A DNA stretch of 64,000 nucleotides. It comes from Methylococcus sp. Mc7. Its GTDB lineage: Bacteria; Pseudomonadota; Gammaproteobacteria; Methylococcales; Methylococcaceae. The stretch is from NCBI RefSeq assembly GCF_019285515.1, contig NZ_CP079095.1:2636501-2700500 (forward strand), read 5' to 3'. The notes beneath the pieces were generated by a model, which did not search any database, was not told the origin of the DNA, and was given only the letters and a program-made list of their open reading frames with translations. Of the stretch, positions 51,630-59,823 are shown one piece after another (position 1 is the first letter of the stretch; every line of letters begins with the position of its first letter). The translations under genes were made by a program, and so were the position numbers.

Positions 51630-53155
51630 CCATCGCGCAAGAACTGGAGGCTCAAATCCTCCGTTACCATCACGTCGAACACTGGCGAATCGGCACCATC
51701 GCCACCCAGTTGGGGGTACATCGCACCACGGTGCAACGGGTGCTGGCCCAAGCCGGCCTGCCCGCCCGGGTGGCCCAGCCTCGGGCCTCCGCCGTGGATC
51801 CCTATGTGCCCTTCATCCGGGAAACCCTGGAGAAGTTTCCCACCCTGACCGCCAGCCGGCTCCATGCCATGGTGCGCGAGCGCGGCTATCCAGGCGGGGC
51901 GGACCATTTCCGCCATCTCATCGCCCTGCATCGGCCCAGACCCAAGGCGGAAGCTTACCTGCGGCTGCGGACCCTGCCGGGGGAGCAGGCCCAAGTGGAC
52001 TGGGGCCATTTCGGTTATCTGACCCTCGGCCGGGCCCGGCGGCCACTCATGGCCTTCGTGATGGTGCTGTCCTACTCCCGTTGCCTCTTTCTGCGCTTCT
52101 TCCTGGACGCCCGCATGGAGAACTTCCTGCGCGGCCACGTGGCGGCCTTCCAGGCGTTCAACGGCGTGGCCAGAGTCCTGCTGTACGATAATTTGAAGAG
52201 CGCCGTGCTGGAGCGCCAGGGGGAGGCGATCCGCTTCCATCCCACCTTGCTGGCCCTGGCCGGGCATTACCGGTTCGAACCGCGGCCGGTGGCGGTGGCC
52301 CGTGGCAACGAGAAGGGCCGGGTGGAACGGGCCATCCGTTATGTTCGCGACCACTTCTTCGCCGCCCGGACCTTTGCCGATCTGGCCGATCTGAACGCGC
52401 AGGCCTCGGCCTGGTGCCGGGGCTCTGCCGCCGAAAGACGCTGGCCCGAAGACCGCAGTCGCAAGGTCGGCGAGGTTTTCGCCGAGGAGCAGCCCCGGCT
52501 GATCGGCTTGCCGGACAATCCCTTTCCCACCGAGGAGCGGACCGAGGTGAAAGCCGGCAAGACGCCTTACATCCGCTTCGATCTCAACGACTACTCCATT
52601 CCTCACACCCACGTCCGGCGGCTGTTGACCGTGATGGCCGATCCCGAGCGGGTACGGGTACTGGACGGGGTGGCGGTCATCGCCAGCCATCCCCGCAGTT
52701 ACGACCGCGGCGCTCAGATCGAGGAGCCCGCCCATCTCGAACGGCTCGTGACCGAAAAGCGCGAGGCCCGCCAGCATCGGGATACCGATCGGCTGACGAA
52801 AACCGTTCCCGCCAGCCCGTTGCTGCTGACCCAAGCGGCCGAACGCGGCGGCCGTCTCGGCGCCCTCACCCGCGAGTTGCTGGCTCTGTGGGAGCGCTAT
52901 GGGGCCGATGAGCTCCAGGCCGCCATCGAGATCGCCCTCGAACGCGGCGTCCCTCATCCCAACGCCGTGCGCCTGGCCCTGGAACAGCGCCGCGAAGCCC
53001 GCCAACTCCCACCCCCCCTGGCCGTTCCCCTGTCACCCGCCGCACAACAACGGGATGTCCCGGTTCGACCCCATGGCCTCGACGGTTACGACCAATTGGT
53101 GGACGGTCGCGACTCAAGCGACGTTTTGCAAGGGGAGGGCGGCCATGATCGATGA
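51626..53155 (+). CDS. istA: IS21 family transposase IstA
   Basis: 509 residues from ATG 51626. An N-terminal helix-turn-helix ([25 protein letters not shown]) binds the termini. The DDE catalytic domain shows Asp in [12 protein letters not shown], Asp in [12 protein letters not shown] and Glu in [19 protein letters not shown]-terminal beta-barrel/helical part follows ([19 protein letters not shown]). The frame is intact. Longer upstream reading in the same frame is not coding. Its stop overlaps istB by 11 bp. Confidence 0.96.
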   Translation: MTIAQELEAQILRYHHVEHWRIGTIATQLGVHRTTVQRVLAQAGLPARVAQPRASAVDPYVPFIRETLEKFPTLTASRLHAMVRERGYPGGADHFRHLIALHRPRPKAEAYLRLRTLPGEQAQVDWGHFGYLTLGRARRPLMAFVMVLSYSRCLFLRFFLDARMENFLRGHVAAFQAFNGVARVLLYDNLKSAVLERQGEAIRFHPTLLALAGHYRFEPRPVAVARGNEKGRVERAIRYVRDHFFAARTFADLADLNAQASAWCRGSAAERRWPEDRSRKVGEVFAEEQPRLIGLPDNPFPTEERTEVKAGKTPYIRFDLNDYSIPHTHVRRLLTVMADPERVRVLDGVAVIASHPRSYDRGAQIEEPAHLERLVTEKREARQHRDTDRLTKTVPASPLLLTQAAERGGRLGALTRELLALWERYGADELQAAIEIALERGVPHPNAVRLALEQRREARQLPPPLAVPLSPAAQQRDVPVRPHGLDGYDQLVDGRDSSDVLQGEGGHDR

Positions 53156-53903
53156 TCCCTTGCTACACCGCGCCCAGGCGCTGCATCTCCACGGCCTGGT
53201 GGCTCACTGGGCGGAGGTCGCCGGGCAGCCCTGGGTCGAAGCGCTGATCGGCTGGGAGGCACAGGAACGCCAGCGCCGCAGCCTGGAACGGCGCCTGCAG
53301 GCCGCCCACATCGGCTCGTTCAAGCCGGTCTGCGACTTCGACTGGAGCTGGCCCAAACGCTGCGACCGCGCCGCCCTGGAAGCCCTGATGACCCTCGACT
53401 TCCTCAAAGAGGCCGCCAACGTGATCCTGATCGGCCCCAACGGCGTGGGCAAATCCCTGTGGGCGCAGAACCTCGCCCATCAGGCCCTGCTCCTGGGCGC
53501 CACCGTCTTGTTCACCACCGCCGGGCAACTGCTCGGCGAACTGGCTGCTCTCGACAGCGACTCCGCCCTGCGCCGCAGACTCCGCCACTACGCCGCCCCG
53601 GACCTGCTGGTGATCGACGAGGTCGGCTACCTCTCCTACGGCAACCGCCACGCCGATCTCTTGTTCGAGCTGGTCAGCCGCCGCTACCAGGCTCACAGCA
53701 CCCTCATCACCACCAACCGCCCCTTCGCCGAATGGGGCGAGGTCTTCCCCAATGCCGCCTGCGTCGTCTCCCTCATCGACCGCCTGATCCACAACGCCGA
53801 GGTCATCGCCATCGAGGGTGAGTCCTACCGCCTCAAGGAGGCCAAAGAACGCTCCGAACAACGCGCCAAACGGCGCCGCAAGAAAACCGAGGACAACTTA
53901 TGA
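53145..53903 (+). CDS. istB: IS21 helper ATPase IstB
   Basis: 252 residues from ATG 53145. An AAA+ ATPase of the DnaC/IstB family: an N-terminal helical region ([20 protein letters not shown]), Walker A ([17 protein letters not shown]) and Walker B ([13 protein letters not shown]), then the sensor region ([19 protein letters not shown]). It forms oligomers on DNA and presents the target to IstA. Overlaps istA upstream and the 74-residue gene downstream. Confidence 0.96.
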   Translation: MIDDPLLHRAQALHLHGLVAHWAEVAGQPWVEALIGWEAQERQRRSLERRLQAAHIGSFKPVCDFDWSWPKRCDRAALEALMTLDFLKEAANVILIGPNGVGKSLWAQNLAHQALLLGATVLFTTAGQLLGELAALDSDSALRRRLRHYAAPDLLVIDEVGYLSYGNRHADLLFELVSRRYQAHSTLITTNRPFAEWGEVFPNAACVVSLIDRLIHNAEVIAIEGESYRLKEAKERSEQRAKRRRKKTEDNL

Positions 53904-54124
53904 AACACCCGCATCAAGCGTCAGGACTGACCCGGGGCCTGCCGCTCCTCATCCCCGACCACTGGACGCCCGAGCAGGCCCAAGCCGTCTTCGAAGTCCT
54001 GGACGATCTCCGCGAAAGGATCTGGGAGCATTATGCGCTCTCCCTACAGGAGCTTTATCGGCAACAGCGGCTGCCCGATGAAGCGAACCAACCACCTCCC
54101 GGTGATCCCGCCGAGCCGTTTTGA
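53900..54124 (+). CDS. Small passenger protein at the end of the IS21 operon
   Basis: 74 residues; ATG 53900 overlaps the istB stop (ATGA). The core LIPDHWTPEQAQAVFEVLDD and LRERIWEHYALSLQELYRQQ is helical, and the ends are disordered. This type of short protein is common next to istB-like genes in proteobacteria, but its role is unknown. A rho-independent terminator follows at 54143-54167. Confidence 0.72.
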   Translation: MKHPHQASGLTRGLPLLIPDHWTPEQAQAVFEVLDDLRERIWEHYALSLQELYRQQRLPDEANQPPPGDPAEPF

Positions 54125-54142
54125 GGCAGTCATCACCACACC

Positions 54143-54170
54143 GAAAGGGCCGCTCTGCGGCCCTTTCTTT
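54143..54170 (+). terminator. Rho-independent terminator of the IS21 operon
   Basis: The 11-bp stem GAAAGGGCCGC / GCGGCCCTTTC around TCT is followed by TTT. It lies 19 bp after the last gene and inside the element. Confidence 0.75.
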
Positions 54171-54372
54171 CGGGCGCCTTCCAACCGAAAACATCGCCAT
54201 ATATCGGCGCTTCCTCACCGCCAACTAACGCCGCCAGATATCCGCGCTTCTTGGCAGCCGCTAACACGAATAGCGCAGGTGGAGGCGAAATACAAGGCAT
54301 CTCGACACGGCTAAAGCCATTTGTGGGAGTGCTACGGAGCCGGCATCGAGTTAACGATGATGTGGCGGAGTG

Positions 54373-54418
54373 GCGCGGACGCAGGGCGAATCGGGGCCGC
54401 CGAAGGCAATAATCGCCA
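54373..54418. repeat. Short dispersed repeat, second copy
   Basis: GCGCGGACGCAGGGCG ... GGGGCCGCCGAAGGCAA ... TCGCCA resembles 48478-48522. It ends just before the coding part of the regulator remnant at 54434 and may have replaced its promoter and start codon. Confidence 0.45.
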
Positions 54419-54433
54419 AGTCATTTTTCGCTG

Positions 54434-54781
54434 CTGAAAAATGAAGTCATCATTGGCGTAGCCAGCCGGGAACGGGTCTCCGCCCGGTTTATCCTAGCCG
54501 TAGAGACCGGCCAGCCCCAGGGGGCTCGTATCAACTTCGAGACCGAAGAACAGCTCTGGAAAACCTTAACCCCCAAGCGCTGGGACATCCTCAAGAAAAT
54601 GACCGCCGCCGGGCCGATGACCATCCGCGAGGTCTCGCGACGGGTAGGGCGCGACGTAAAGGCCGTGCACGGCGATGTCAAAACCCTCCTCAATGCCGGC
54701 CTGCTCGACAAGACCGAAGCCGGCAAGGTCGTCTTCCCTTATGATTCCGTGCACGTGGACTTCGTCATGAAGGCCGCCTGA
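54434..54781 (+). pseudogene. DNA-binding antitoxin-like protein without a normal start (HVO_A0114 family)
   Basis: The frame is open from about 54407 and codes for a recognisable winged-helix protein: EVIIGVASRERVSARFILAV, QLWKTLTPKRWDILKKM, then the HTH AGPMTIREVSRRVGRDVKAV and ending VHVDFVMKAA. Relatives start with Met just before this point; here the position is CTG (54434), and the upstream DNA is a dispersed repeat. ATG 54599 would keep only the HTH half (60 residues). It is probably beheaded, though CTG initiation cannot be excluded. No toxin partner is adjacent. Confidence 0.6.
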
Positions 54782-54818
54782 ATTTCGGCGGTGCGCTTCA
54801 TTCCTCAGCGCACCCGCC

Positions 54819-56975
54819 CTACCGGGGCCACCTCAGATCGCCCGAGAGCTCAATAGGTTTTCCCTGCACGGTGGATGCGGGCGGGACGCCCAGAATGCCC
54901 AGGATGGTCGGGGCCACATCGATGTTGCGTACCTTGTTCGGGCGGCCTTTGCCGATGTGAGGTCCCGCAGCCAGAAAGGACGCGCTCATGGCTTTATGTT
55001 CCGGGGCATAACCGTGAGCGCCATAGAAGTTGGGCACCGAGAACACGGGTAATTGCGGAGCGACCGCCGCCACGTCGCCCTTGCGGACGATCACGGGATT
55101 TTGCGTGCCGTCGAAGTTGTAACCAACCCGAAGCAGCGCGTAGACGTCGCCCGAATCCTGGCCGATGAAGACATCCGTCGACCGACCCAGCGTGGGATCA
55201 TTGAGGTCTCCCGGCACGGGGCGCTTGTAAACGCGGTCGAACACCGGCTTGCCGGCATGGCCTCGGGTGTAGATCGCATTGTCGTCAGTCAACTTCCATA
55301 GCGCGGTTTCGATCCTGTCCAGGAGTTCCACATACTCGGCCTTGGTGACCGTACCGCCGCTTTCGCGACCGGCCAAATTGATATAGACATTGACTGCCGG
55401 GCCAGAAGTGAAAACCCGCACCTTGCTGGTGTCCATGCCCAGGTTGGCAAAATAGTTGGGCAGGCTCACGGCGGTGTGAAAGGGTGCGAAGCCATGATCC
55501 GAGACCACGAAAATGTCGCTGTTAGGCTTGCCGGTCCTGCGGTTCACACCCACCTTTTGGATTATCCGGTGCACCGCCTCATTCGCGGCCTGATATGCTT
55601 TTTCCAGATATCTGGCATAACGGAATTTCTTGGCACGGTCCTGGCCGCTGCCGATGCTGTTGGGATCGGTGGGGTCCGTCGCTTGACGGTCATCGGTCAG
55701 CATGAACTGATGGCCTGAACCGTCCGGCTGCTCGATATAGGTCATCACCAGATCGGCGTCGGGGTTTCGTTCGATGGCGTGTAGCGCTACGCGGGTTTGG
55801 TAATCGACAAACAGCCTGACTTGGTCCTCGTAGATGTCTTCGAGCTCGTGATCGGGAAAGCTGCGAAATCCAGGACTGATGCGTTCGGGGATGCGATAGT
55901 CCGCCTGCGGCGCCCAATAACCCACGTTATTGTTGATGTCATCGACATCGGCAAGTACGGGCGCGTTGCGCGGGATGAAGTTGCCGCTATATCGGGCGAC
56001 ATGGACCTCGCTCAGATCGGGATCCAGTCTGCTGACAAAAAAAGCCGCCCCCACCTTGTTTGGCGTCCCTTCGAAGAAGAACGGCGCCGATTTTTTTTCA
56101 CTTGCCTTGACATAGGCGGGGCCGGTCGAGGGCAGCGCAAACGGGCCGGCTTTGATCCCATTGGCGGTGTCGAAAAACACCAAGGTATCGTAATTGACGG
56201 TGTTATCGTTGCTGGTGTCCATGGCGGCAACTTGAATCTTGAAGCTCACGCCGTTGCTGGTGAAAGTTTCCAGGGCGTCGGTTTTTTGCTTGACCTCCCC
56301 ATAAAAGGTTCGCCCGGCGGAGGTCAGTTGATCCACTGTGGATTGCGGGGCCGGAGAAAAATCCCCGGAGGTCAAAATGAAACCCGTGGCGCCGGGGCCG
56401 GCGAACGAACCGTACGGAACGGTGTAGTCCACCGTGCGGGTGTCGGACTTCTGCAATATCGCGGTTGGCGTAATTCCCGGTGCGGTAACCGTGGCGCCAT
56501 CGGCGCCGGGCCAAGTGGCCGCGACGACTTTCCTGCCGGCCGCGCGCAAGGCGAGCCACATCGGCTCGGCCGTGGGGTCGGCGCTTTCCATGGGGCCATC
56601 GATGGAGTAGCCCCCGATGGGAGCCGCGAACCCGCTGATGCTGCGATTGATCGGGCTGGCAAGCAGATGAAACGTATTGGCCACGATATCATTTCTGGCC
56701 GCGCTGGAGCCGGTGGCAATGGCGATATGGCCAACCGCCGTCAGCGAAGGTGAAGCCGTAACGTTCTGCTTCGCCATGAGGCCCTTGCTAGCCAGCAGTC
56801 CTAGGCCTTTATCGCGGGGCAGAACACCTAGGGTCAAGTATTGCTGGATGCGCGAAGGTTCGGCCCCATCCAGCGAGATCAGGATCACCTTGGGTGTTGC
56901 CTGAACCTGGGGAACCGCAAGGAGAGAAATCGCAGCCACCGTGCTCAGAGATCCGAAAAATCGCGTGCTACGCAT
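54819..56975 (-). CDS. Exported alkaline phosphatase-superfamily phosphodiesterase/nucleotide pyrophosphatase
   Basis: 718 residues with a signal peptide (LSTVAAISLLAVPQVQA). The type I phosphodiesterase fold is seen: metal-binding VILISLDGAEPSRI, the nucleophile region with Ser/Thr in QNVTASPSLTAVGHIAIATG, D and H ligands in TYIEQPDGSGHQFM and FVVSDHGFAPFH, and the last His in NFYGAHGYAPEHKAM. The central part holds a large insertion of about 200 residues (GPGATGFILTSGDFSP, VHVARYSGNFIPRN) in comparison with minimal members. It probably hydrolyses phosphodiester or pyrophosphate bonds in the periplasm; the substrate is unknown. No coupled neighbours. Confidence 0.9.
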   Translation of the reverse strand: MRSTRFFGSLSTVAAISLLAVPQVQATPKVILISLDGAEPSRIQQYLTLGVLPRDKGLGLLASKGLMAKQNVTASPSLTAVGHIAIATGSSAARNDIVANTFHLLASPINRSISGFAAPIGGYSIDGPMESADPTAEPMWLALRAAGRKVVAATWPGADGATVTAPGITPTAILQKSDTRTVDYTVPYGSFAGPGATGFILTSGDFSPAPQSTVDQLTSAGRTFYGEVKQKTDALETFTSNGVSFKIQVAAMDTSNDNTVNYDTLVFFDTANGIKAGPFALPSTGPAYVKASEKKSAPFFFEGTPNKVGAAFFVSRLDPDLSEVHVARYSGNFIPRNAPVLADVDDINNNVGYWAPQADYRIPERISPGFRSFPDHELEDIYEDQVRLFVDYQTRVALHAIERNPDADLVMTYIEQPDGSGHQFMLTDDRQATDPTDPNSIGSGQDRAKKFRYARYLEKAYQAANEAVHRIIQKVGVNRRTGKPNSDIFVVSDHGFAPFHTAVSLPNYFANLGMDTSKVRVFTSGPAVNVYINLAGRESGGTVTKAEYVELLDRIETALWKLTDDNAIYTRGHAGKPVFDRVYKRPVPGDLNDPTLGRSTDVFIGQDSGDVYALLRVGYNFDGTQNPVIVRKGDVAAVAPQLPVFSVPNFYGAHGYAPEHKAMSASFLAAGPHIGKGRPNKVRNIDVAPTILGILGVPPASTVQGKPIELSGDLRWPR

Positions 56976-57185
56976 GATGTGACTCCAGTTGATCGGGAAT
57001 GGGGTGAAACCTGGGCGGCCGGAGAAGGTCCCGGCCGGGGCATTTCTAACAAGGATTCATGTCAATATGATGTCGCCAGGAGCCGCCGGATGAAGCCGGG
57101 AAGCTCAGTCCTTTGATTCAGTTGACACGAGCAAGAAAAAAAGCATGGGCCCAATGCATCCCGTTATGCGCATGTCGCGGCAAGC

Positions 57186-57425
57186 TGTCCGGAGATGGAT
57201 TGCGAGGTGGTGTTTGAACGGGACGAGTGGCAAGCGGTTTGGCTGGTCGCTCGCAAACCGTCGCCGCCGAACCTGAACGATGCCATCCGCCTCATCGCCA
57301 GCTTCGGCGGATTCCTCGGTCGCAAAGGCGATGGTAAACCGGGCGCGAAAAGCCTCTGGCAAGGACTCCAACGGGTCGTGGACTTCACCATGGGGATAAG
57401 CGCACGCCGCGCGCCGAGCTGAGAC
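57186..57425 (+). mobile_element. C-terminal fragment of an IS4-family transposase
   Basis: CPEMDCEVVFERDEWQAVWL, then DAIRLIASFGGFLGRKGDGK and KSLWQGLQRVVDFTMG are the well-conserved end of IS4-type transposases. About 78 codons remain and everything upstream, including the DDE core, is missing. No inverted repeats found. An inert remnant. Confidence 0.75.
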
Positions 57426-57680
57426 ACGTGTATAACGGGATGGCTATAGCGGTGTGTTGCTGCGTACGATCACGAGGGCCGCACAATCTTCTCGTCCGGT
57501 GCCGACGGGCGTCCGTGCGACGACCTCTCCCGCTGAAAGCGGGAAGCCTGTTCCAGAACCGTCCGGAAGGGTCGCTCTCGGACCTCCGGGGCGGTTCACT
57601 CGTCCGAGACGATGCCCCAAGTGCAGTATCCTCCACGCGTATCGCTTGACGATACTAGCTGATCCGCCTAGTATGCCCAG
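57426..57680. other. Gene-free stretch with a dispersed repeat
   Basis: Contains the second copy of a sequence related to 48117-48180 (at 57507-57591), here with a short inserted hairpin CCCGCTGAAAGCGGG. A possible higBA promoter would lie near 57640-57670. No gene is seen. Confidence 0.3.
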
Positions 57681-57961
57681 ATGATCCAGTCCTTTGCCGA
57701 TGAGGCTACTGCCTTGGTTTTCCGGGGCGGGTGGCCCGCAAACTACCGCGAGACATTCAGGCAACGGCCCGACGCAAGTTGATCCAAATTGACCAGTCCA
57801 CGGTGGTGGAACAGTTGCGGATTCCTCCAGGCAATCGCCTGGAGCTGTTGAAGGACGACCGGGCAGGGTGTTGGAGCATTCGAATCAACAATCAATGGCG
57901 CGTGTGCTTCCGCTGGGAGGGGGAGCATGCTTACGACGTAGAGATCGTGGACTATCACTGA
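57681..57961 (+). pseudogene. higB: HigB/RelE-type toxin gene with a frameshift
   Basis: ATG 57681 opens MIQSFADEATALVFRG, the normal N-terminus of this toxin family. The rest (VARKLPRDIQATARRKLI ... WSIRINNQWRVCFRWEGEHAYDVEIVDYH, in pieces) is in a different frame from GTG 57731. One base is missing near 57729. Two residues after RG the ribosome would leave the toxin frame. Initiation at GTG 57731 would give a 76-residue protein lacking the first strand. The conserved C-terminal RICF-like and DVEIVDYH motifs are intact. Inactive toxin is the simplest reading, with the antitoxin gene still whole. Confidence 0.75.
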
Positions 57962-57968
57962 GGCCGCT

Positions 57969-58316
57969 ATGAGCATTACCCGCGATCAACTTCATATCCT
58001 GGACCTGAGCAGTGCCAGCACGGGCGAGCGGTTGCCAGCCGTCCACCCCGGCGAAGTGCTGGCCGAAGACTTTTTGAAACCCCTGGGGCTGTCCCAGTAC
58101 CGGCTTGCCAAAGACATTCGCGTGCCCGCCTTGCGGATAAGTCAGATTGTGCGGGGCCAAAGAGCCATAACGGCGGACACGGCTTACCGGCTAGCCCTTT
58201 ACTTCGGCGGCAATGCCGAATGGTGGCTGCGATTGCAGGCGCAATACGACATGGAAACTTTGCTCGCACGAGAAGGGGATCGGTTAAGGCGAGAGGTTCA
58301 CCCCCGCGCAGCCTAA
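57969..58316 (+). CDS. higA: HigA family antitoxin
   Basis: 115 residues, 7 bp after higB. An XRE-type HTH carries the HigA signature: PAVHPGEVLAEDFLKPLGLSQYRLAKDI, then VPALRISQIVRGQRAITADTA and LALYFGGNAEWWLRLQAQYDM. It would bind its own promoter and the toxin. Since higB is frameshifted, it may persist as an orphan repressor. Confidence 0.93.
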   Translation: MSITRDQLHILDLSSASTGERLPAVHPGEVLAEDFLKPLGLSQYRLAKDIRVPALRISQIVRGQRAITADTAYRLALYFGGNAEWWLRLQAQYDMETLLAREGDRLRREVHPRAA

Positions 58317-58318
58317 AA

Positions 58319-58516
58319 ATGAACTTCTGTGCAATTTGCCGGCACGGAATTACCCGGCCGAGAATGGCGACCATAACCCTGGAAAGGCGGGCGTCAATCG
58401 TAATTTTCAGGGAAGTACCCGCCCGGATTTGCGGCAACTGCGGGGAAACTTACCACGATGCCGACATCACCAAAGAGCTATTGCGCCAGATGCGTGTAAG
58501 ATTGCCGAATGGCTAG
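58319..58516 (+). CDS. YgiT/MqsA-type zinc-finger antitoxin, probably truncated
   Basis: 65 residues from ATG 58319, two bases after the higA stop. Two CxxC pairs, MNFCAICRHG and ARICGNCGETYHDADITKEL, define the YgiT zinc-finger fold. Relatives usually have 10-15 more residues (or an HTH domain in MqsA), so this ends early where hicA-like sequence begins. Its MqsR or DUF4258 toxin partner is missing. Confidence 0.65.
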   Translation: MNFCAICRHGITRPRMATITLERRASIVIFREVPARICGNCGETYHDADITKELLRQMRVRLPNG

Positions 58517-58671
58517 GCTTCCAGCATAGAGGCGGCAAAGGCTCACATCGAACCTATGGCCGAGGCGATGAGCCTGTGTTGTTGAACTTTCAGGACCGCG
58601 ACGGCTACATCAAGCCGTATCAAGCGGCGCAACTCATAGAAATGGTGGAAAAATATGGCGACAAGCCCTAA
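58492..58671 (+). pseudogene. 5'-truncated HicA-like toxin
   Basis: The frame ending at TAA 58669-58671 reads DACKIAEWLGFQHRGGKGSH, then RTYGRGDEPVLLNFQDRDGY and IKPYQAAQLIEMVEKYG. This is the C-terminal two-thirds of a HicA toxin with its GSH catalytic histidine. The N-terminal part and start codon are absent; the sequence is fused to the end of the YgiT-type gene in another frame. A HicB antitoxin is not present. Confidence 0.6.
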
Positions 58672-58679
58672 GTATCTAG

Positions 58680-59820
58680 TGTCTAATTGCATTATTAAGC
58701 GACTGTAATATCATGTCTCCGTTACCCACAGGAACGGAGGGAAGGATGGCGCGAGTTGCCATATCGGTGAGTTGTACGGACCAAGACCGGCGTGAGTTGG
58801 AGCGTTTGAGCAATAGCCGCACCGAGGAGGCTCGTCTGGTCGAACGCGCCAAGATTGTCATGGGCTGTCTGGCGGGCAAGCGCAATGACGAAATTGCTGC
58901 TGAACTCGGTATCCGGCCCGGCACGGTCGGTGTCTGGCGCAGGCGCTTTGCGGCTGAAGGATTGAAAGGGCTGCGTGATCGAAAAAGACCGGGCAAGCCT
59001 CCGCGGTACCCGCCGTCCGAGTTGCGCAATCGATTGCTTGCGCAAATTGAGCAGCCGCCGCCGGCCGGGCAGGCCACGTGGGATGGCGGGTCGTTGTCGA
59101 AAGCCTTGGGGGTTTCCGATGATGCCGTCTGGCGACTGTTGCGCAAAGAAGGCATCCAACTCCAGCGGCATCGCTCGTGGTGCGTCAGCACGGACCCTCA
59201 GTTTGCCATCAAGTCGGCCGACATTATCGGGCTGTACCTGAATCCGCCGCAAAATGCGTTGGTCATTTCCGTTGATGAAAAGCCTTCCATTCAGGCGCTG
59301 GAAAGGGCCAGCGGTTTCGTCTTTACCAGCAGCGGCAAGCTGGTTCGTGGATTGAAAAGCACCTATAAGCGCCATGGCACGATCAATCTTTTTGCGGCCT
59401 TGAATGTGGCGACCGGTACCATTCAGTCCAAAACCACCACGACCAAGAAGCGTCCTGACTTTCAGGCCTTTCTCGATGAGGTGGTCGCCGATGTTCCGGC
59501 TGATCGGGAAATTCATGTGATTCTCGACAACTATTGCACTCACAAGAAGAACGATGACTGGTTGGCCGCCCATCCCAACGTGCACTTTCACTTCACGCCC
59601 ACTTCAGCCAGTTGGTTGAACCAAGTGGAAATCTGGTTTGGCATCATGACCCGCAAGGCCTTACGTGGGGCCAGTTTCAACAGCATCGACCAACTGGCGC
59701 AGGCGATCAACGATTTCATCGCCGCCTACAACGACAAGGCCGCCCCATTCGTCTGGCGCAAGCGGGAAGTCAAAGGCTCCCAGCTGCGCAATACTATCGC
59801 TAATTTACGCAATTAAACAC
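58680..59820 (+). mobile_element. Complete IS630-family insertion sequence
   Basis: Terminal inverted repeats begin GTGTCTAATTGCATTA at 58680 and GTGTTTAATTGCGTAA (complement, ending at 59820). The TA target dinucleotide is duplicated at 58678-58679 and 59821-59822, as is usual for this family. One intact transposase gene. To its right is a surface-protein gene without its 5' end. Confidence 0.92.
58746..59816 (+). CDS. IS630 family transposase
   Basis: 356 residues from ATG 58746, with GGAGGGAAGG upstream. An N-terminal HTH (RNDEIAAELGIRPGTVGVWRRRF) binds the ends. The DDE residues are Asp in LVISVDEKPSIQ, Asp in IHVILDNYCTHK and Glu in SASWLNQVEIWFG. The frame is uninterrupted and reaches almost to the right inverted repeat. 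Probably active. Confidence 0.95.
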   Translation: MARVAISVSCTDQDRRELERLSNSRTEEARLVERAKIVMGCLAGKRNDEIAAELGIRPGTVGVWRRRFAAEGLKGLRDRKRPGKPPRYPPSELRNRLLAQIEQPPPAGQATWDGGSLSKALGVSDDAVWRLLRKEGIQLQRHRSWCVSTDPQFAIKSADIIGLYLNPPQNALVISVDEKPSIQALERASGFVFTSSGKLVRGLKSTYKRHGTINLFAALNVATGTIQSKTTTTKKRPDFQAFLDEVVADVPADREIHVILDNYCTHKKNDDWLAAHPNVHFHFTPTSASWLNQVEIWFGIMTRKALRGASFNSIDQLAQAINDFIAAYNDKAAPFVWRKREVKGSQLRNTIANLRN

Positions 59821-59823
59821 TAG

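Larger units (their letters stand above)
50887..54266 (+). mobile_element. Complete IS21-family element with two passenger genes
   Basis: Both ends can be read. The left terminus TGTGAATGGCGCTGAAAAAC... starts at 50887 and the right terminus, complement of TGTTAGCGGCTGCCAAGAAG..., ends at 54266. They match at about 24 of 38 positions, and GCGCGGATATCTGGCGGCG-type subterminal repeats recur at the right end. An 8-bp direct repeat, CGAATAGC, flanks the element at 50879-50886 and 54267-54274. Four genes in one coupled series: a Cys-rich protein, istA, istB and a 74-residue protein. The element looks intact and young. Confidence 0.92.
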
